Made by a program: the position numbers and the translations under genes. A model generated the notes under the pieces. The model had not been told where the DNA came from and made no database searches. It worked only from the letters and a program-made list of their open reading frames with translations. Source: Leptospira sp. (GTDB lineage: Bacteria; Spirochaetota; Leptospiria; Leptospirales; Leptospiraceae). Taken from it: 6,018 nucleotides of DNA. Position 1 is the stretch's first letter. Each line of letters starts with the position of its first letter. This document shows positions 1-5,610 of this stretch, one piece after another. The stretch covers positions 1 through 6,018 of the forward strand of contig JALOTI010000128.1 of assembly GCA_025457985.1 (NCBI GenBank). Reading direction: 5' to 3'.

Positions 1-1
1 T

Positions 2-697
2 ATTTCTCCTTCTGAAACCGCAACTGAGCCAAAAATAAAACCGACTGCAAAAAAGAAAAAAGAGAAATTAGATCCTAGCCTTGGTTCCTTTCAGAAAGGG
101 AAGTCCTACCTTACGAGAAACCAAAAATCAAAGGCGGAAACAGAGTTTTCGGAATCAGCTACAAAAGAAGGTGGGAAATCAAACCAAGCAAAGATTGAAA
201 ATACAAATCTATTTTCTTTGGATGGAAAAGATCAAGAATCTATCGGCATTGTTGAAAAACTGGAAGATCCCGACGCAAAAATCAAAGCTCAGTTTGAGAT
301 GGCGAGGTCTCTCGATCGAATGGGAAAACCTGAGTCTGAAGAGAAAGCATACAAAGAATATTTAAAATTGATCAACGATTTTCCAAAACATCCTACTTTG
401 ACTCCTAAGTCGCATTATGCGATTGCCGTGTTACTCCTCCGCAAGAAGGAATTCAAACCGGCTGCTTATCATTTGGTTACTATTTTAAAAGACTTCAAAG
501 AAGCGGATGAATTTTTACCTAGCCACTACCAATTGGGAAGGCTGTATGAAAGCCCTTGGTCAGAGAGAGATATAGAAAGATCTAAAAAATACTATGAAAT
601 CTATTTGAGAGAGTCAGAGGGAAAAACAACGAACCCTGGACTAGACTTTCGACGGGAAACGAAAGACCGCCTTAAAATGATGGATCAACCAATTTAG
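2..697 (+). CDS. TPR-repeat protein, 5'-truncated by the window edge
   Basis: C-terminal 231 residues of a protein whose frame is open from base 2, so the true start lies to the left. A TTG at 218 could be mistaken for a start, but it is an ordinary Leu codon (residue 73 of the visible part), and the 72 codons before it read as normal protein. Residues 13-22 are a Lys-rich stretch. Helical units with the TPR spacing of small and aromatic residues are visible at about 28-58 (GSFQKGKSYL...), 95-128 (AQFEMARSLDRMGK...), 136-168 (SHYAIAVLLLRKKEF...) and 173-205 (SHYQLGRLYE...KKYYEIYL). TPR arrays are protein-protein interaction scaffolds; the partner cannot be told from here. The acidic/basic, Cys-free composition gives no sign of a membrane segment in the visible part. 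The stop (TAG 695-697) overlaps the stop of the convergent cheX. TPR fold is fairly sure; cellular role unknown. Confidence 0.8.
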   Translation: MSPSETATEPKIKPTAKKKKEKLDPSLGSFQKGKSYLTRNQKSKAETEFSESATKEGGKSNQAKIENTNLFSLDGKDQESIGIVEKLEDPDAKIKAQFEMARSLDRMGKPESEEKAYKEYLKLINDFPKHPTLTPKSHYAIAVLLLRKKEFKPAAYHLVTILKDFKEADEFLPSHYQLGRLYESPWSERDIERSKKYYEIYLRESEGKTTNPGLDFRRETKDRLKMMDQPI

Positions 698-1158
698 GCA
701 ATCGCAACATTCACTTCAATCCGACCAAATTTGGAATAAAGATTGATAGAAAGAGTCGGTTTCTTATTAAAACGTACGTTAGTTGTTTTAGATTCCTGGA
801 TGTTTGGAGTCGTAATTTCAACGGATTGACCGGCCGAGGTAAAAATGTTCATAGCATTACCTGTGGTCATGTTGGCTATCTCACCTAAAATGTCTTTGTA
901 TTCGTTTTGCACGTCTTCATCGGAAAGACCAGGTACCAATTTACGAGATATTTTGTAGGCAGCATCATAGTTCATACTGTATACAACTTCCCCACTGAAG
1001 GACCCAACTACTCCGATTACAATTGCTAGTTCATGACTTGGAGCAGGAGAATCTTTGATTCCAATTTTTCCACGGATTAACTCTTGTTGCAAAACATCTC
1101 GAAAAACGATCGTTGCTGCTTCCAGAAAGGGATTGATAAAGTCTGCTTTGATTTGCAT
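694..1158 (-). CDS. cheX: CheX, CheY-P phosphatase of chemotaxis
   Basis: A 154-residue protein matching the CheX branch of the CheC/CheX/FliY phosphatases, which dephosphorylate CheY-P in the cytoplasm and are the usual signal-termination enzyme in spirochaetes lacking CheZ. It shows the single active-site helix typical of CheX: D89-x3-E93-x2-N96, followed by P118, in DILGEIANMTTGNA. The Glu and Asn are the catalytic pair known in this family. Upstream, GSFSGEVVYSMNYDAAYKI (52-70) fits the CheX strand/helix containing the small Gly-rich turn. Length is normal for CheX (about 150-160). The ATG at 1158-1156 directly abuts the TAA of the upstream PpiD-like gene with no base between, and no strong Shine-Dalgarno is visible, so translational coupling is likely. 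The 3' end overlaps the convergent TPR gene by 4 nt. No other chemotaxis gene is in the window. Confidence 0.88.
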   Translation of the reverse strand: MQIKADFINPFLEAATIVFRDVLQQELIRGKIGIKDSPAPSHELAIVIGVVGSFSGEVVYSMNYDAAYKISRKLVPGLSDEDVQNEYKDILGEIANMTTGNAMNIFTSAGQSVEITTPNIQESKTTNVRFNKKPTLSINLYSKFGRIEVNVAIA

Positions 1159-2400
1159 TTATTCTGTAGCGAGAATGCCTTTTTTCTCGATGTTGTATTC
1201 TTGCGCTAAGGACTGGTTTATTTCAACAAAAAAGCCAAGTAATTGTCGGTCTTTAGAAAAATCTGAGATGGAAGGTTCTGGTTTGGACGTTTTGGAACTT
1301 CCGAAACTCAAGTCTCCGAACTCCACATAAACTTGTTTGTCATTGTCATTTAGCGGACCTACGACCATTTTCTTTCCAAACGGGTTGGATGCCAATGCCT
1401 CCCAGAATTTTTCTGAGTTTGCCAAACGGTAGGAAACTCCCTTGTTCGTGGAAACTAATTTTAAATCAGAGAGAGAAGTTGGTGCTACAGATTCTATACT
1501 TGATCCCACTTCTTTGGAAATTTCTTCCAAAGCATTAGGCAGACTCGTTTTCTGTGAAATCCTTCCTTTCCAAGTTTCGACTTCTTTGCGTTTGCGGTCG
1601 AATTTCATTTTCGAGAGTAGGAGGGGCTTTCGTGTTTCAAAACTGACGAAATTTCCGCTGGCGTCTTTTGAGAGACTACCATCTTTCTTTTCTTTCTCAT
1701 ATTCTTTCAATAGCTCTTCATCCGTTATTTGGATTTTTGCTTCTAAAGCGTTTAACAGCTGTACTTCTGAAAATGCAACCAATCGAAACGATATCTTTGC
1801 TTGTTTCGCTTCTTCTTTAATACCAGTTTCGTGGTCAGAAGGATAGAGCTTTTGGTCCAAAAACTCAGGGTAAAGTGCGTAAGCTGTTGATGTATCCACT
1901 CGGTAGGCAATAGGAACAGATCGGTAGATTTGCTGGTAGATTTCCACTAGGGATCTTGAGTCTTCTTCGCCGTAACCTGCTTGGGAGCTGGATTCCTTGA
2001 ATATCTCCCTTGCCTGTTTGGACAATTCGCGTTTGATTTTTGTTTCCGAGACCTGGAAACCAACCGCCTCTGCCATATCGTTCGCAATATAGATTTCTTT
2101 AACGGTGGAATATGCACAGGTGTTCAAAATCTCCGCATTTTGTGCCATCTCCCTGCCGTACTGCTGGTACCGGTAGTAACAATCTCTTTTTGCCGCATTG
2201 AAATAGTCGATAGGGATCGAACGTCCTGCTACATTTCCAGCTTTTGTAGAAGATTGCCCAGTTAAGGCACCGATAAAACTCTGCTCCGCATCTCCTGGGA
2301 GGAATGTAATGATGAGAGTTCCGACTAAAATGAATAAAAATAGACCAATGATTGTGCGGTAGACTTTTTCTTTGAAGGTAGATGGTTGTTCTTCGAACAT
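1159..2400 (-). CDS. PpiD/SurA-like membrane-anchored periplasmic protein without a visible parvulin domain
   Basis: A 413-residue protein from the ATG at 2400. The frame is open up to a TTG at 2451 (17 more residues), but ATG gives the expected short charged N-terminus before the membrane segment. Residues 16-34 (TIIGLFLFILVGTLIITFL) form one transmembrane helix, which would place the rest in the periplasm. After it come a VAGRSIPIDYFNAAKRDC segment and a helix pair ending in AEAVGFQVSETKIKREL, which resembles the SurA_N/PpiD chaperone module (an input-helix pair followed by 'G-x-V-S-E/D-x-E-I'). Later ITDEELLKEYEKEKKDG followed by FETRKPLLLSKM echoes the segment that in PpiD precedes the parvulin domain, but no parvulin signature follows. 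PpiD proteins are usually about 620 residues, so this looks like a chaperone-only relative. Family assignment rests on pattern recall; a peptidyl-prolyl isomerase activity is not supported. It is the first gene of a two-gene unit with cheX. Confidence 0.6.
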   Translation of the reverse strand: MFEEQPSTFKEKVYRTIIGLFLFILVGTLIITFLPGDAEQSFIGALTGQSSTKAGNVAGRSIPIDYFNAAKRDCYYRYQQYGREMAQNAEILNTCAYSTVKEIYIANDMAEAVGFQVSETKIKRELSKQAREIFKESSSQAGYGEEDSRSLVEIYQQIYRSVPIAYRVDTSTAYALYPEFLDQKLYPSDHETGIKEEAKQAKISFRLVAFSEVQLLNALEAKIQITDEELLKEYEKEKKDGSLSKDASGNFVSFETRKPLLLSKMKFDRKRKEVETWKGRISQKTSLPNALEEISKEVGSSIESVAPTSLSDLKLVSTNKGVSYRLANSEKFWEALASNPFGKKMVVGPLNDNDKQVYVEFGDLSFGSSKTSKPEPSISDFSKDRQLLGFFVEINQSLAQEYNIEKKGILATE

Positions 2401-2485
2401 ATAGGAAAGGATTCTTTTTTGGAACTGATTGTAAAGAAAAAATGTAATCAAGGGAATTGAAGAACAGGAAGATAATCAAAGCAGA
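2401..2485. promoter_or_regulatory. Divergent promoter region between PpiD-like gene and membrane-protein gene
   Basis: This 85-bp gap separates two divergently transcribed genes and must hold at least one promoter. On the plus strand TTGGAA (2419-2424) and TGTAAT (2443-2448) are 18 bp apart, matching the sigma-70 -35 and -10 consensus at 4 and 5 of 6 positions; a start near 2455 would leave a leader of about 30 nt containing AGGAAG (2466-2471). A second -10-like GATAAT (2471-2476) has no good -35. On the minus strand TACAAT (2433-2428) could serve as -10 for the PpiD-like gene, about 28 nt before its ATG, but its -35 is poor. If the minus promoter is real, the TTG at 2451 could not be the start. 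Predictions are from consensus only. Confidence 0.3.
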
Positions 2486-3127
2486 ATGTTGTTCGCAGCT
2501 TTTGCCATGATTCTAGTTGGGGTGCTCTGTTTTCTCTATGTGTCCCTTGCGCCGAACCAACCGAAACCGGAAAGGCAGAGGGAAAGGCAAGCCGGATCGT
2601 TTCGCTACTCCCCACCACCAGCCGTCTCTCCCCAACTCGAAGAGAGAATCCGGAGAGAACGCGAGATATCATCCTCCAGAGAAACCCGACAGTTTGAGGA
2701 ACCAAAAGCACCTCCAGTCGTAGAAAAAACAGAAGTCCTGACGCAGACTCCATCCGGATTGGAAAAGGAGCAAGAGATACCCGAAGTACGTTTTGAAATT
2801 TCTGGCGTTCTGTATATGGACCATTCCGGGAAAATAGAATTTGGAAAAACTGAGACTGCCTTGGATGGTGATTCCGATGAAAACTACCGCAACTTCAAAC
2901 GAGTGGGAGAGGGTAGTTTGGTGGAGTCTTCCGGCAAATTTGTATTCCATTCTGGAAATGTGAGTTACACCTATCTTGCTGATGAATTGGACCAAGTAGT
3001 TTTGCACAACCAAGGTATTGTCTTTTTACTGAAATCAGGAAAACTCCCAAGACCGGTATTTTTCACAGAAGAAATCGACTCATTTAAAGAATTTTTAAGC
3101 CAAGTATCTAACAAATCGATTTCATAA
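2486..3127 (+). CDS. Single-pass membrane protein of unknown function
   Basis: A 213-residue protein I do not recognise. Residues 2-21 (LFAAFAMILVGVLCFLYVSL) form one hydrophobic helix with almost no preceding charge; no lipobox Cys follows it, so it is better read as a membrane anchor than as a lipoprotein signal. Residues 22-100 form a highly charged linker rich in Pro, Arg and Glu (for example KPERQRERQ and EERIRREREI), probably unstructured. Residues 101-213 look like a compact beta-rich domain (VRFEISGVLYMD, KFVFHSGNVSYTYL, QVVLHNQGIVFLL) ending in a short helix (IDSFKEFLSQV). The ATG at 2486 is chosen because it lies just before the hydrophobic segment and is preceded by AGGAAG (2466-2471), though at a rather long spacing of 14 nt; the next ATG (2507) would cut into the helix. 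Divergent from the PpiD-like gene; no function can be inferred. Confidence 0.75.
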   Translation: MLFAAFAMILVGVLCFLYVSLAPNQPKPERQRERQAGSFRYSPPPAVSPQLEERIRREREISSSRETRQFEEPKAPPVVEKTEVLTQTPSGLEKEQEIPEVRFEISGVLYMDHSGKIEFGKTETALDGDSDENYRNFKRVGEGSLVESSGKFVFHSGNVSYTYLADELDQVVLHNQGIVFLLKSGKLPRPVFFTEEIDSFKEFLSQVSNKSIS

Positions 3128-3316
3128 TTTAAATTTGTATCCCGTCTGTTAGTAAACTACAGGGAGCGTTTCGAAACTTTCATACTCCAGGTGTCGTCTC
3201 TTACACGCGGATTGGTTTCTTTTTCAGATTATCCGACAGATTGATTCATCCTTACTTCCTGTAAAAAAAACTCGGCAATTGTTTAGAATCTGCCCCATGT
3301 TTCGTCGTATTTGATA

Positions 3317-3337
3317 TGGTTTCTGTTTTAGAAACCA
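3317..3337 (+). promoter_or_regulatory. Perfect 8-bp hairpin in the NHL lipoprotein leader
   Basis: TGGTTTCT (3317-3324) and AGAAACCA (3330-3337) are exact reverse complements around the 5-nt loop GTTTT. No T-run follows, so it is not an intrinsic terminator for the plus strand. Its 3' arm ends at the AGGG (3337-3340) that precedes a short leader frame, so it could affect access to that site or simply stabilise the 5' end of the transcript. Role is inference. Confidence 0.35.
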
Positions 3338-3348
3338 GGGCTCAATTT

Positions 3349-3399
3349 ATGCCCAAGATGATTCAGTTTGGGCAGTTTCAAGTTCGACAATTAGAATAA
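3349..3399 (+). CDS. Possible 16-residue leader peptide (uORF)
   Basis: A short frame, MPKMIQFGQFQVRQLE, starts at ATG 3349 with AGGG (3337-3340) 8 nt upstream, a good Shine-Dalgarno spacing. Its TAA (3397-3399) overlaps the AAGGG that serves the lipoprotein gene, and 10 nt separate this stop from the lipoprotein ATG, an arrangement that would allow translational coupling. No codon run suggests amino-acid attenuation. A frame this short can occur by chance; the only support is the ribosome binding site and position. Confidence 0.2.
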   Translation: MPKMIQFGQFQVRQLE

Positions 3400-3402
3400 G
3401 GG
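3398..3402 (+). promoter_or_regulatory. Ribosome binding site that fixes the lipoprotein start
   Basis: AAGGG lies 7 nt before ATG 3410. Another ATG at 3405 is closer but reads only six codons before TGA, so the site supports 3410 as the start. The site overlaps the stop codon of the possible 16-codon leader frame. Confidence 0.6.
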
Positions 3403-3409
3403 CAATGGA

Positions 3410-5203
3410 ATGCATAGGTTCTTGATTATCATCACAGTTTTTTTGAGTGGCTGTGGATTTTTTCCACTGTTGCAAAACGAAGCCAAACAGGACCCGACTG
3501 CTTTCTTTGCCATTTTAAGCCAAATAGGAAATTCCAACTCTCCCTTTCTCGTAAGATCTGTCCAACCACCAGACCAAGCGGTAGACGTCCCACTTAATTC
3601 AGCGATCCAAATTGAGTTTTCCAATGAATTGGCAAAGGAGAACCCAAGCTCGGAATTTTTTAAGATAGTAAGAAACAATCAAATAATAGGTGGAAACTCG
3701 GTTCAGAATCGAAATTTTTTAGTTTTTTTACCTGAGTCAGATTTAGTTGGAAACCAAGATCATGCAGTCACCGTTTACTCTGGGTTTGGTGATTCAAATG
3801 GAAGGATACTCGCGGAGGAATTTAAGTCACGGTTTACGACAAAAAACATTGTGGATTCGACTCCTCCAGCTATCACATCCGTATCTCCATCGGAAAATTC
3901 AGCTAACAATGGTTTAAATGCCCCTATTTTTATTCATTTTTCGGAACCGATTCTAAATAGCTCTATCGATTCTAATTCGATCAGAGTTGAGTCCAATGGA
4001 ATTCCAATATCCGGAACGATCACTCAAATAGGTCAAACATCTATTTCTTTTATAGCAAATGAAAGTTGGACTCCTTACTCGACTATAGATGTAATTGTGA
4101 GTTCTCAGGTCTCAGATCTATCTCTAAATCCTTTGGTGTCTGATTACACATTCCAATTTTCTGTAGTTGATGTTGGTCAAGTGACTGTTTTTGCTGGATC
4201 AGCGGATGGAATTTTTGGCAATACTGCTGGAGTTGGTACAACGGCAAGATTTTCAAACCCTAGTTACTTAGCGATTGATGGCAGTGGCAATATTTATGTC
4301 ACTGATACAAACAACTGTTCTGTGAAAAGAATTACTTCAACTGGGACAGTTAGTTTTTTTGCAGGTTCAAATTCTGGACTTTGTGGGTATGTGAATAACA
4401 CAAATGGGCTTGTCAGTAGATTCAACTACCCCCAAGGGATTGCTGTTACAGTTGCCAATTCACAAGTTTTTTTGACCGACAAGTTTTCCCATTCAATTCG
4501 CAGAATACTCGTTGCATCGCCAAACAATGTAACGACGAATAATGGAAATAATGCGAGTGCAAATACGAATGGTAACGGTACAACTTCTAGATTTTCCTAT
4601 CCCGAAGGAATTGTTATAGATTCAGCCGGAATTCTCTATGTCACGGATACTGGAAATTGTTCTATAAGAAGGATATCAGGAACGACAGCGAGCACACTGG
4701 CTGGTACTGCTCCTTCTTCTGTAGGAGTATGCGGTTATACAAATGCAACGGGAACAGCAGCAAGATTTTCTTCTCCAAAAGGTATCACAATAGATGCATT
4801 TGGAAATCTTTACGTCACAGACTCAGGTAATTGCGCCATAAGAAAGATTACAAGTGCAGGAGTTGTTACTACCTTCGCTGGTCCAACCGTATCTGGCAAT
4901 TGTGGGTTTGTGGATGGAGCTTCCTCAGTTGCCAGGTTCAACCAACCACAGGGCATCACTATCGATCCTGTGGGCAATCTATATGTAACTGACACTGGGA
5001 ACTGTGCGATTCGAAAAATCACTCCAACCGGGTTTGTCACAACCTATGCAGGTGGAAGACCGCCAACAGCCTCTTGTGGAAATATCAATGCTACAAAATT
5101 GACCTCAAGATTCAACCAGCCAAAAGGAATTGTTCGTGATGCATTCGGCAATCTATTCATTACCGATAGCTCCAACCATGCGATTAAGAAAATAGAACCT
5201 TAA
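3410..5203 (+). CDS. Lipoprotein with two Ig-like domains and a six-bladed NHL beta-propeller
   Basis: A 597-residue predicted lipoprotein. The signal peptide MHRFLIIITVFLSGC ends in lipobox LSGC with lipidated Cys15, so the mature protein is expected on a cell-envelope membrane, possibly surface-exposed. Residues 47-144 and 149-252 are two bacterial Ig-like (SbsA/Big_5-type) domains, the second opening with DSTPPAITSVSPSENS and containing IFIHFSEPI. Residues 257-597 form NHL repeats: blades begin at the RF pairs at 280, 337, 394, 452, 509 and 567, a period of 57-58 residues, each with the pattern P-x-G-I-x-x-D-x-x-G-N-L-Y-V-T-D-x-x-N-C-x-I-R-K-I. The chain ends after strand c of the last blade, and VTVFAGS (258-264) matches strand d, so N- and C-termini probably close the ring (velcro). 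Cysteines occur as pairs 303/325, 417/441, 475/498 and 532/556. NHL propellers usually bind protein or other ligands; the ligand here is unknown. Start fixed by AAGGG 7 nt upstream. Confidence 0.88.
   Translation: MHRFLIIITVFLSGCGFFPLLQNEAKQDPTAFFAILSQIGNSNSPFLVRSVQPPDQAVDVPLNSAIQIEFSNELAKENPSSEFFKIVRNNQIIGGNSVQNRNFLVFLPESDLVGNQDHAVTVYSGFGDSNGRILAEEFKSRFTTKNIVDSTPPAITSVSPSENSANNGLNAPIFIHFSEPILNSSIDSNSIRVESNGIPISGTITQIGQTSISFIANESWTPYSTIDVIVSSQVSDLSLNPLVSDYTFQFSVVDVGQVTVFAGSADGIFGNTAGVGTTARFSNPSYLAIDGSGNIYVTDTNNCSVKRITSTGTVSFFAGSNSGLCGYVNNTNGLVSRFNYPQGIAVTVANSQVFLTDKFSHSIRRILVASPNNVTTNNGNNASANTNGNGTTSRFSYPEGIVIDSAGILYVTDTGNCSIRRISGTTASTLAGTAPSSVGVCGYTNATGTAARFSSPKGITIDAFGNLYVTDSGNCAIRKITSAGVVTTFAGPTVSGNCGFVDGASSVARFNQPQGITIDPVGNLYVTDTGNCAIRKITPTGFVTTYAGGRPPTASCGNINATKLTSRFNQPKGIVRDAFGNLFITDSSNHAIKKIEP
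4247..5203 (+). repeat. Six tandem NHL-blade coding repeats of 171-174 bp
   Basis: Each unit starts at the Arg codon of the R-F pair (4247, 4418, 4589, 4763, 4934 and 5108); the last is cut short after strand c. Units 3, 4 and 5 are most alike in protein (TDTGNC or TDSGNC, then IRRI or IRKI) but differ at many synonymous sites, for example GGAAATCTTTACGTCACAG at 4801 versus GGCAATCTATATGTAACTG at 4973. They are therefore old duplications held by selection on the protein, not recent DNA copies. Unit 2 is the most diverged. Confidence 0.8.
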
Positions 5204-5240
5204 GTTTTCCAGTTAGAGAGAATTAGAAATTTTTTCAATT
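5204..5240. terminator. Weak AT-rich hairpin between convergent genes
   Basis: Only 31 bp separate the two convergent stops. AATTAGAAA (5221-5229) can pair with TTTCAATT (5233-5240) through a 3-nt T loop with one bulged A. The stem is nearly all A/T and runs into the end of the minus-strand gene, so it is at best a weak bidirectional terminator. Confidence 0.2.
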
Positions 5241-5606
5241 GGTGCATTCAGAAATTACCAAGGTTTTTCTCGTAAGAGAAATAGTGCTACCTCCCAAAGT
5301 AGTGATCACACCATCTAACCAAGTTGTTTTTATTGAAAATTTATAACTTTTTGCCTTACTTGGGAAAAATTCTTTTTCATCAATTTTATTAATAGGGTAA
5401 GAACCCCAAAACAAATACCACTGCGTAAATGATCTTTCTGTTTCACATTGTTTTTCCCAACCTGCAAGTAAAATTCCGTCTTCTGAATACGGACTCTGGA
5501 ATTGGTGGGTAACACAATTGGAAACAAAACTAAAGATCAAAACTAAAAATAAAATTCTACCAAGAAGTATACACTTCTTGGTAGATGATTTGTAAGTTTC
5601 AAACAT
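5235..5606 (-). CDS. Small Bor-like or Leptospira-type lipoprotein of unknown function
   Basis: A 123-residue predicted lipoprotein from ATG 5606. The signal peptide has a basic n-region (MFETYKSSTKKC), a hydrophobic core (ILFLVLIFSF) and lipobox VSNC with lipidated Cys31; Asn at -1 is acceptable under spirochaete lipobox rules. The mature part has WYLFWGSYPINK (near residues 63-74) and a C-terminal TTWLDGVITTL...LVISEC, a pattern I associate from memory with small Bor/TRL-type lipoproteins common in leptospires; this family call is tentative. In-frame TTG 5624 and GTG 5621 would extend the n-region and overlap the dehydrogenase gene, but ATG, 4 nt after that gene's TAA, is the simplest start. 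No strong Shine-Dalgarno precedes it, which suggests coupling. Oddly, codons 8-17 form a perfect 13-bp hairpin and codons 18-22 a U-rich tract. Confidence 0.7.
   Translation of the reverse strand: MFETYKSSTKKCILLGRILFLVLIFSFVSNCVTHQFQSPYSEDGILLAGWEKQCETERSFTQWYLFWGSYPINKIDEKEFFPSKAKSYKFSIKTTWLDGVITTLGGSTISLTRKTLVISECTN
5541..5585 (-). terminator. Intrinsic terminator/attenuator hairpin inside the small lipoprotein signal-peptide codons
   Basis: Read on the minus strand, TCTACCAAGAAGT (5585-5573), loop GTAT (5572-5569) and ACTTCTTGGTAGA (5568-5556) make a perfect 13-bp stem, followed at once by AATTTTATTTTTAGTT. This is the standard form of a rho-independent terminator for minus-strand transcripts and has no T-run in the plus direction. 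It lies 26 nt after the dehydrogenase stop codon, so it is well placed to end that transcript. But it is also inside the lipoprotein reading frame, starting 22 nt into it. A chance 13-bp perfect inverted repeat with a fixed loop has a per-site probability of 1 in 4^13, so coincidence in 6 kb is unlikely. Structure seen directly; function inferred. Confidence 0.7.
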
Positions 5607-5610
5607 TCTC

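Larger units (their letters stand above)
3128..3409. other. Non-coding stretch and probable leader of the NHL lipoprotein gene
   Basis: 282 bp between two plus-strand genes. No convincing terminator follows the upstream gene: 3142-3164 folds only as an imperfect bulged hairpin with no T-run. A -10-like TAGAAT (3284-3289) lies after an A8 tract (3263-3270) but without a recognisable -35; a start near 3296 would give a leader of about 115 nt. That leader would hold a perfect 8-bp hairpin (3317-3337), two mutually exclusive small stems sharing GCCC at 3351-3354, a 16-codon reading frame (3349-3399) and the ribosome binding site of the lipoprotein gene. The rest (3165-3260) shows only a 10-bp palindrome GTTTCGAAAC (3168-3177), otherwise nothing recognisable. 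Confidence 0.4.

Noticed and set aside
218..220. TTG as start of a 159-residue protein
   Set aside because: The same frame is open without a stop to the left edge and the upstream residues include a TPR-like helix pair, so it is an internal Leu codon.
81..365. Open frame of 94 codons on the plus strand
   Set aside because: It overlaps the TPR gene in another frame and has a low-complexity basic composition; the TPR frame continues through it and shows clear repeat structure.
1442..1846. Open frame of 134 codons antisense to the PpiD-like gene
   Set aside because: Ser/Phe-rich translation typical of the reverse complement of a charged coding region; no start signal or domain.
2099..2479. Minus-strand frame of 126 codons overlapping the PpiD-like gene start
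   Set aside because: It lies in another frame of the same strand as the PpiD-like gene, whose membrane segment and chaperone-like pattern make far better protein sense.
3113..3135. Two 10-bp palindromes, AAATCGATTT and AATTTAAATT, around the stop of the membrane-protein gene
   Set aside because: Both are AT-rich with no central loop and no T-run, so not a terminator; short palindromes like these are common by chance at this base composition.
3168..3177. Palindrome GTTTCGAAAC as an operator
   Set aside because: Ten bases only, far from any clear promoter element, and no second copy in the window.
3391..3678. Antisense frame over the start of the NHL lipoprotein gene
   Set aside because: It is opposite a well-supported signal peptide and Ig-like domain, with no ribosome binding site or recognisable motif.
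4810..5040. Antisense frame across NHL repeats
   Set aside because: Its internal repetition simply mirrors the tandem repeats on the plus strand.
4247..5203. CRISPR-like or satellite tandem repeat
   Set aside because: The period is coding (57-58 residues), in frame throughout, and conserved in protein rather than in DNA.
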